64,000 nt of DNA. It comes from Lachnospiraceae bacterium (GTDB lineage Bacteria > Bacillota > Clostridia > Lachnospirales > Lachnospiraceae). Every line of letters starts with the position of its first letter. The first letter of the stretch is position 1. The notes beneath the pieces were generated by a model that made no database searches, had not been told where the DNA came from, and worked only from the letters and a program-made list of their open reading frames with translations. A program made the translations under genes and the position numbers. The stretch covers positions 1 through 64,000 of the forward strand of contig JAAZZQ010000085.1 of NCBI GenBank assembly GCA_014239155.1. The letters run 5' to 3'. Shown piece after piece: positions 58,116 through 64,000 of this stretch.

Positions 58116-60086
58116 ATGTTAGATGAAATCAAGACAAATGAAAATACAAAATTAAATGATAATATATTACAAGTGCTACAACAACATTTCCCTTCTTGTT
58201 TTACCAAAGAAGGGAAATTTGATTTGGTGAAATTTCAAGAGTTGTTAAAAGATGAGGTAGATTTTTCGCAAGAGGGTTATTCTTTAAATTTCTTGGGAAA
58301 AAATTATGCAAAGTATCTGACTTCGTTAGATGCGGATACTGTTTTAGTGCCAGATATTGAACATAATGCACTGGAAGAAAATAAGAATAGTAAGAATGTT
58401 TATATTACAGGTGATAATTTTGATTCTATGAAGCATCTGTTAAATTCATATAGGGGCGAAATTAAATTTATATATCTTGATCCTCCTTATAATACAGGAT
58501 CGGACGGTTTCACATATCAAGATAAATTTAATTTTACAGTTAATTCATTGGTCGAGAAGATTAATCTAAGTAAGGAAGAAGCAGAAAGAATATTGGATTT
58601 AACAACAAGGGGTTCCGCATCACATTCTGCATGGCTTATGTTTATGTTGCCAAGATTATTAATGGCAAGGGATCTACTGACAAAAGATGGTGTTGTGATA
58701 ATTTCCATTGATGAAAGCGAACACGCTAATTTAAAGTTGTTATGTGATGATGTATTTGACGAAAGAAATTTTGCAGGAGAAATAATTTGGAAAAATAGTT
58801 CTAAAAATGACCAAGATTACATTTCCATGCAACATGAATATATACTGTTTTATGTTAAAAATAAGGATATAAATAAGGGGAACTGGAAAGAGAAAAAGGA
58901 AGGATTAGAGGATATTTACAAAGCATTTGAAAAATTTAGACAAGAGTGTGGTGAAGATTATGAGGCAATTCATAAGAAGGCGCTTGATTGGTATAAACAG
59001 TTTTCTGAGTCAAATCCAATCTATGATAGTAAGCATTATTCTTGGTATGATGATATACATGGCGTCTATTTTCCAGATAATATTGCCGGTCCGAACTATG
59101 GGCAATATGTGTATGATGTGCCGCATCCAGTTACAGGGAAAAATGTAAAAGTCCCAGCATCTGGCTGGAGATTTCCGGAACATACAATGCAGGAAAAGAT
59201 GAAAGAAGGCGCGATTCATTTTGGAAAGGATGAAACAGTTATCCCGAATAAAAAAACATATCTTAAGGATGTAGAATTTCAGTCTTTGGCAAGTATTAAA
59301 TACAAAGATGGGCGAGTTGCATCTAAATTAATAGAAACGCTTTTGGGTGGTAAATATTTTTCAAATCCGAAAGATGTAGATCTTATGTGTTCTATTTTTA
59401 AGGCACTTGGAATTAAAGATGGAGATGTTGTTTTAGATTGCTTTTCTGGGTCTGCATCGACAGCACATTCGATAATGAAACTAAATGCACAAAGTAATTT
59501 AAACATTAGATATATTCATTTACAGATGCCAGAAAAGGTGAAACAATCGGATGCTGCATATAAAGCTGGGTATAGAACGATAGATCAAATTGGAAAAGCC
59601 AGAATAAAAGCATCAGCAGAGGCAATAAAAGCAGAAACAAATGCAAATATTGATTATGGATACAAGCACTATATTATAAGACAGATTGAAGCAGAAACTA
59701 TAGATAACATGGAAAAATTTAACCCGGAAATTATGATAACTACAAATGATATTTTGTCTGAATATGGTGAGGCAACAGTTTTAGCAACATGGTTATGTAA
59801 AGATGGATATGGTTTGTATCCGGAGATAGAAGATATAGATTTGGATGGATATCATGCAACGCTTTGCGGCAGGCACTTATATTTGATTAATAAGGGATTT
59901 GGGAAAAACAATGTAGAAGCGTTAGTAAAGTCCTACATAGAGGATATTACATTTAATCCAGAACACATTGTGATTTTTGGATATAGTTTTGAAAGTTGGA
60001 CGATTTCAGAAGTTTTACAGAGGAATCTGAACATATTAAAAGCAGGGCAAAAAGATTTAAATATCAATTATGATGTGAGATATTAG
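58116..60086 (+). CDS. mod: Type III DNA methyltransferase subunit Mod
   Basis: 656 residues. Beta-class adenine-N6 methyltransferase: catalytic motif DPPYNTGSDGF at residues 122-132 precedes the SAM-binding VVLDCFSGSASTAH near residue 440. The central target-recognition region between them is long. Mod recognises an asymmetric 5-6 bp site and methylates one strand, and forms the restriction complex with Res. AAGGAG precedes ATG 58116. The frame is intact with no phase-variable repeat tract seen. res starts 11 bp after it. Confidence 0.93.
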   Translation: MLDEIKTNENTKLNDNILQVLQQHFPSCFTKEGKFDLVKFQELLKDEVDFSQEGYSLNFLGKNYAKYLTSLDADTVLVPDIEHNALEENKNSKNVYITGDNFDSMKHLLNSYRGEIKFIYLDPPYNTGSDGFTYQDKFNFTVNSLVEKINLSKEEAERILDLTTRGSASHSAWLMFMLPRLLMARDLLTKDGVVIISIDESEHANLKLLCDDVFDERNFAGEIIWKNSSKNDQDYISMQHEYILFYVKNKDINKGNWKEKKEGLEDIYKAFEKFRQECGEDYEAIHKKALDWYKQFSESNPIYDSKHYSWYDDIHGVYFPDNIAGPNYGQYVYDVPHPVTGKNVKVPASGWRFPEHTMQEKMKEGAIHFGKDETVIPNKKTYLKDVEFQSLASIKYKDGRVASKLIETLLGGKYFSNPKDVDLMCSIFKALGIKDGDVVLDCFSGSASTAHSIMKLNAQSNLNIRYIHLQMPEKVKQSDAAYKAGYRTIDQIGKARIKASAEAIKAETNANIDYGYKHYIIRQIEAETIDNMEKFNPEIMITTNDILSEYGEATVLATWLCKDGYGLYPEIEDIDLDGYHATLCGRHLYLINKGFGKNNVEALVKSYIEDITFNPEHIVIFGYSFESWTISEVLQRNLNILKAGQKDLNINYDVRY

Positions 60087-60097
60087 GAGGTGATTGA

Positions 60098-63061
60098 ATG
60101 GATATTCTGTTGCAAAAGGATTTGGAGCATCAAGAATATGCGGTTCATGCAGTATGTGATGTGTTTGATAATGTTGCATTTAGTGTTCCTCCCTTTTATT
60201 ATATGAATCCGTTGATTAATATAAAGGATACCGCGATAAAGGATAATATTGAATCATTACAAAAGAATGTGCAAAACATAGACTGTGTGTTTGTGCCAGC
60301 GCAGCATTATTTACATATTGATATTAAAATGGAAACAGGTACAGGTAAAACATTTGCTTATACCAAAACAATTTATGAATTGCACAAGCGTTTTGGGTTT
60401 AATAAATTTGTAGTGGTTGTTCCATCTTTGCCAATTAAAGAAGGCGCGAGAAGTTTTATTGATGATAATTATGTGAAAAAATTTTTTGCTGATACATGTG
60501 GATATAATTGTGAAATAGAATTATGCACTGTTGAGGCAGGGCAAAAAAGCAAAAAAGGAAAAAAATATTTTCCATCCGTAGTGAGAGACTATGTAACAGG
60601 ATCGGATAAGACAAAAAATAGAATATATGTTTTGCTAGTGAATATGGCGCTCCTTACAGGAAATGCGTTAACGGGGGTATTAACAAGAGCGGATTATGAT
60701 AGTGCAGTAGAAAGTTACTTTAATCCATTAGATGCAATAGGGGCAACAAGACCAATTGTAATTATTGATGAACCACATAGATTTTCAAGGAGTCAAGGTG
60801 CATATAAGGCGATTGAAAGCAGATTAAAACCACAATGTATCATTAGATATGGCGCGACATTTCCAGAAATTTCCATAAAGGTTGGAAAAAATAAAATTAA
60901 GAAAAAGGATTACTGTAACTTGATATACAATCTTGATGCTTATTCTTCTTTTGAAAAGGGATTGATAAAGGGAATTGCAAAAGAACACTTTCAACCAACA
61001 TCAAGAAAGGAAGCAAAGGTTAGAGTAATGAGTATTACAAATGGAAAGGCACATTTGCAATACAAGGACAAACAAAGAACTAAAACATTCGATTTGGAAA
61101 AAAATGATTTATTATCCATTATTAGCCCTGATTTTGGAAATTTATCTATTGTTGGAATTTCTTCATCAGATAAAAAGTTTGTTCTGTCAAACGGTGTAGA
61201 GAAGAGAGTCGGTGATGAATTTGAGGTTGATATATACGCGAATTCTTATCAGGAAGAAATGGTAAGGCTTGCTTTAAAAAGACACTTTGAGACAGAGCGA
61301 GAAAATTTTAACGGTGATAGTCCTATAAAGATTAAGACACTTGCATTATTTTTTATTGACGATATTTACTCATACAGAAAAAAAGATAAGGAATCGGATC
61401 CCCCTGTGTTAAAGGAGATTTTTAACAGGGTGTTAAAAGAAGAAATAGAAAAGATAATTCCAAAACTAACATCCTTTGAGAGCGAATACAAAGACTATTT
61501 GCAAGCCACACTTTTCGATATAGAGGCATCACAGGCTGGATATTTTTCACAGGATAATAATGATACAGACGAAAATATAAAAAAAGAAGTAGAGGTAATT
61601 TTAAAAGAGAAAAAGTCCTTGCTTGCAATTAGGAATGAGGATGGCTCTTATAATACAAGAAGATTTTTATTTTCAAAATGGACCTTAAAAGAGGGGTGGG
61701 ATAATCCAAATGTTTTTACAATTGCAAAGTTAAGGTCATCTGGAAGTGAAATAAGCAAGCTACAAGAAGTTGGCCGCGGTTTAAGATTGCCTGTTAATAC
61801 GATTGGCTCTCGTGTGTCTAACAGAGATTTTGAATTAAATTATATTGTCGATTTTACTGAAGCTGATTTTGCAGAAAAGCTCATAAAAGAGATTAATGGG
61901 GAACATGGGGATCAGATGGATAAAATAACTGATATACAATTAGACAAAATTGCAGCGGCCAGAAATCAAAACAAAAATATTATTTTTGCTGCTATGTTGA
62001 TGGCAGGGTTTGTTGATTCTGATAAGAATGTAATCTCTGGAAAAATCTCAGAGATATTGGAGGCATATCCAGAATTAAATACATCGAAACCGACAGCAAA
62101 AATTAAAGATCGCAACAAGGGAAGAGAAGAAAAAGTTGTTATTAATAAAGAGGTGTATGATAAATTAAAAGAATTGTGGATGATTCTAAATCAAAAATAT
62201 ACCTTACAGTATGATGATTCTATTGATGCGAAAATTGACAGTGTATTACCAGATATCATTTTAAATTCTTTGACGGATGTTGTTCTTACAAGTGCGAGAG
62301 CATCTGTAAAAATAGAAGATGAGAAAATGGTCACTGAGGAGGGCGGCAATGTTCAATATATCATTAAAAGACCAATGAAGTATAATGAATTTTTAAAGCA
62401 TATTAATAAAACAACCAATCTTCCAATTATGATATTACATAAAGCTTTTTGTAAGGCAAACCAGAAGAAAAAGATTGAGCCAGATAAGATTAATGAAAAG
62501 ACTGCTATAAACATAATTAATAAATTTTCTGACTGGAAATATAATAATCTTAAGGGACATTTTTCTTACAAAAAAGTAAATATTCCAGTTGGAAAAACTT
62601 CCCTTACGAATTCAGACGGAACGCCAGTTGATACAATTACAAAATTGTTTATAGGTTCAAAAGATGCAGCAGGAGCAATTAATGCAAACTATTTGTATCA
62701 ATCTTTGGCATATGATTCTGATTTGGAATTGGAAAATATAAGGGCAGATATTGATAATGTAATTGTGTATGGAAAAATTCCAAGAAAAAGTATTGCAATT
62801 CCCACAATAGATGGGCAAACCTACAGCCCAGACTTTATGTATTTAATAAGACATAAAGACGGAAGACAGGAACTAAATCTTGTTGTAGAGACAAAAGATT
62901 ATGAACATGACGCATCACTTCGATTAGAAGAAAAATATAGAATAGAATGTGCAAAAGCTTTTTTTCAATCATTAAAAGAAGATGGCTTTAATGTAGAGTA
63001 CAGGGAACAACTTAGAAATGACAAGATCATAAATATAATTAAAAATATTATTGCTATATAG
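60098..63061 (+). CDS. res: Type III restriction enzyme subunit Res
   Basis: 987 residues. Superfamily 2 helicase: Walker A METGTGKT at residues 78-85, motif II IIDEPHR near residue 223, later KWTLKEGWDNPNVF and LQEVGRGLRLPVN (motif VI, near residue 560). The C-terminal PD-(D/E)xK nuclease is visible as YSPDFMYLI..ELNLVVETKDYE (about residues 905-930). It translocates or diffuses along DNA and cuts when two head-to-head unmethylated sites meet. AGGAGG precedes ATG 60098. Complete. Confidence 0.93.
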   Translation: MDILLQKDLEHQEYAVHAVCDVFDNVAFSVPPFYYMNPLINIKDTAIKDNIESLQKNVQNIDCVFVPAQHYLHIDIKMETGTGKTFAYTKTIYELHKRFGFNKFVVVVPSLPIKEGARSFIDDNYVKKFFADTCGYNCEIELCTVEAGQKSKKGKKYFPSVVRDYVTGSDKTKNRIYVLLVNMALLTGNALTGVLTRADYDSAVESYFNPLDAIGATRPIVIIDEPHRFSRSQGAYKAIESRLKPQCIIRYGATFPEISIKVGKNKIKKKDYCNLIYNLDAYSSFEKGLIKGIAKEHFQPTSRKEAKVRVMSITNGKAHLQYKDKQRTKTFDLEKNDLLSIISPDFGNLSIVGISSSDKKFVLSNGVEKRVGDEFEVDIYANSYQEEMVRLALKRHFETERENFNGDSPIKIKTLALFFIDDIYSYRKKDKESDPPVLKEIFNRVLKEEIEKIIPKLTSFESEYKDYLQATLFDIEASQAGYFSQDNNDTDENIKKEVEVILKEKKSLLAIRNEDGSYNTRRFLFSKWTLKEGWDNPNVFTIAKLRSSGSEISKLQEVGRGLRLPVNTIGSRVSNRDFELNYIVDFTEADFAEKLIKEINGEHGDQMDKITDIQLDKIAAARNQNKNIIFAAMLMAGFVDSDKNVISGKISEILEAYPELNTSKPTAKIKDRNKGREEKVVINKEVYDKLKELWMILNQKYTLQYDDSIDAKIDSVLPDIILNSLTDVVLTSARASVKIEDEKMVTEEGGNVQYIIKRPMKYNEFLKHINKTTNLPIMILHKAFCKANQKKKIEPDKINEKTAINIINKFSDWKYNNLKGHFSYKKVNIPVGKTSLTNSDGTPVDTITKLFIGSKDAAGAINANYLYQSLAYDSDLELENIRADIDNVIVYGKIPRKSIAIPTIDGQTYSPDFMYLIRHKDGRQELNLVVETKDYEHDASLRLEEKYRIECAKAFFQSLKEDGFNVEYREQLRNDKIINIIKNIIAI

Positions 63062-63141
63062 TATATGCTGTTGTTTTAAATAAAAGTATAAGGTTATACT
63101 GAAAGGAAAGATTAAAAAATAAAGATAACAATAAATACGCC

Positions 63142-63291
63142 CTAGTATTACAGCGAACAAATTGAAGATGTTGTTTGAAGTCAAAAATATTTAACTGGAA
63201 TATCATTAATTATTCAATATTTCTTGATTGAAAGAGATTCATTCTATCAAGTTTTGGCAGAATAATTTAAGTTTGTTCTTTGTAATACTAG
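63142..63291. repeat. 150-bp segment with 20-bp terminal inverted repeats
   Basis: CTAGTATTACAGCGAACAAA at 63142-63161 and TTTGTTCTTTGTAATACTAG at 63272-63291 are inverted copies matching at 18 of 20 positions. Non-coding between. A small MITE or decayed IS end pair is possible; no target duplication was seen. Confidence 0.5.
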
Positions 63292-63327
63292 CAAAATCAT
63301 TTAATAAAATTATAATCTGCTTGACTT

Positions 63328-63379
63328 AAAAATCTTACCAATGTAATATTGAGCTAAATATTACATTGGTAAGATTTTT
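63328..63379. terminator. Perfect 23-bp stem hairpin
   Basis: AAAAATCTTACCAATGTAATATT, loop GAGCTA, then its exact complement ending in TTTTT. A strong bidirectional terminator about 270 bp after res and 65 bp before the next gene. Confidence 0.8.
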
Positions 63380-63444
63380 AAATAATGTTAATGCAAATAA
63401 TATATGTGAAAAGTAACGTAAAAAACAAAAGAGAGGAAGATGTT

Positions 63445-64000
63445 ATGTTGTGGGATAGAATAAACAGGTTTTGGAAAGTAAGCGGGGGCAGAGGAACCTC
63501 TTTATTAGGAATGATTTGTATGATTGTATTTATAATTGCTGGCTGTAGCGATAAATCACAAAAGATATCAGATATTGATGTAACCACAATAAAGAATGAA
63601 ATATCTTTTGTGTCGGATATTACTGGAACGGCAGTGGATAGTGAAGTACCTTTTTTGGATAAAGGCGATTGTATAGAGGCAGAGAACATAGCTTTGGTAT
63701 ATCATGATATTTATGAGGAGGCGGTAAAAACAAATACGTTAGATAGTTTAGAAACAAAACAACGTATTGTTAACAGACTTGGAGAGAACGGATATGTGGC
63801 TGTTGACAGTGAAAATCAGGTTGATATGGCAGGAGCAGAACAGGCAGTAAAATTTTGTAAAGCGGTGGATGAGAAGGAAACGCATGGACTTACAATAATC
63901 GTGATTATGGAGTTGGGTTTTCAAAAATTTGATTTGGAAACACAAGATGGCAAAGTAAATATTGTAAGAGGTTATTATGAGTATGATAAAAATGGTTGTC
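63445..64000 (+). CDS. Lipoprotein, 3' end outside the window
   Basis: 185 codons visible from ATG 63445 (GAGAGGAAG upstream). The start MLWDRINRFWKVSGGRG precedes a hydrophobic stretch and lipobox IIAGC near residue 33, so it is exported and lipid-anchored. The mature part (EAENIALVYHDIYEEAVKTN, LETKQRIVNRLGENGYVAVD) resembles a family of uncharacterised Clostridia lipoproteins with a DUF6070-like feel, but I cannot name it firmly. Runs off the window end. Confidence 0.7.
   Translation, partial: MLWDRINRFWKVSGGRGTSLLGMICMIVFIIAGCSDKSQKISDIDVTTIKNEISFVSDITGTAVDSEVPFLDKGDCIEAENIALVYHDIYEEAVKTNTLDSLETKQRIVNRLGENGYVAVDSENQVDMAGAEQAVKFCKAVDEKETHGLTIIVIMELGFQKFDLETQDGKVNIVRGYYEYDKNGC

Overview
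The window looks like chromosomal DNA of a motile, low-to-moderate GC Clostridia, most likely a Lachnospiraceae member. The reasons are the RNA polymerase and ribosomal gene order, sigma-28-type flagellin promoters, an L10 leader, DUF6033 and FlxA-like proteins, and relics of Tn916-like elements. No rRNA, tRNA or CRISPR array was seen.

1-11.8 kb is a flagellar filament and glycosylation island. It holds two large flagellins, a 110-residue miniature flagellin-like protein, three glycosyltransferases carrying TPR-like repeats, a UDP-galactopyranose mutase and a divergent FliD-like protein. Together they suggest a glycosylated filament. 12.2-25.9 kb is the core transcription and translation block: rpmG-secE-nusG, rplK-rplA, a capA-like gene, rplJ, rplL and rpoB-rpoC, with recognisable promoters, an L10 leader and terminators. 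NusG carries an unusual acidic repeat extension, and a capA-like gene sits inside the ribosomal cluster. Two families of intergenic repeats punctuate this half. One is a MITE-like element of about 155-170 bp with four copies and flanking direct repeats. The other is a hairpin repeat that sits just behind transcription terminators.

26.3-33.4 kb holds a decayed IS605-type tnpB with its right end and omega-RNA-like tail, an M13 peptidase lipoprotein, an SH3-domain exported protein, a small ppGpp-hydrolase-like HD protein, a membrane protein and an rRNA uracil methyltransferase whose C-terminal extension is frameshifted.

33.4-58 kb is an accessory graveyard with live islands. It contains relics of an Rpn-type nuclease, conjugative-transposon sigma factors, serine recombinases, a MobC fragment, transposases and possibly a group II intron. 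Apparently intact genes include an AraC/GyrI-type regulator, a FlxA-like protein, a DUF6033 protein and an AgrC/AgrA-like sensor-regulator pair. Most interesting are two radical-SAM peptide (RiPP) loci. The first appears intact: radical SAM/SPASM enzyme, PqqD-like protein and MATE exporter, with an unlisted 26-codon peptide gene upstream on the same strand. The second is decaying: a truncated ABC transporter and a broken radical SAM gene, but an intact Cys-rich precursor. Between them a 46-codon peptide gene converges, with a 4-bp overlap, on a double-HTH/TPR regulator that is interrupted by one nonsense codon.

58-63 kb is a complete type III restriction-modification system, and the window ends inside a lipoprotein gene.
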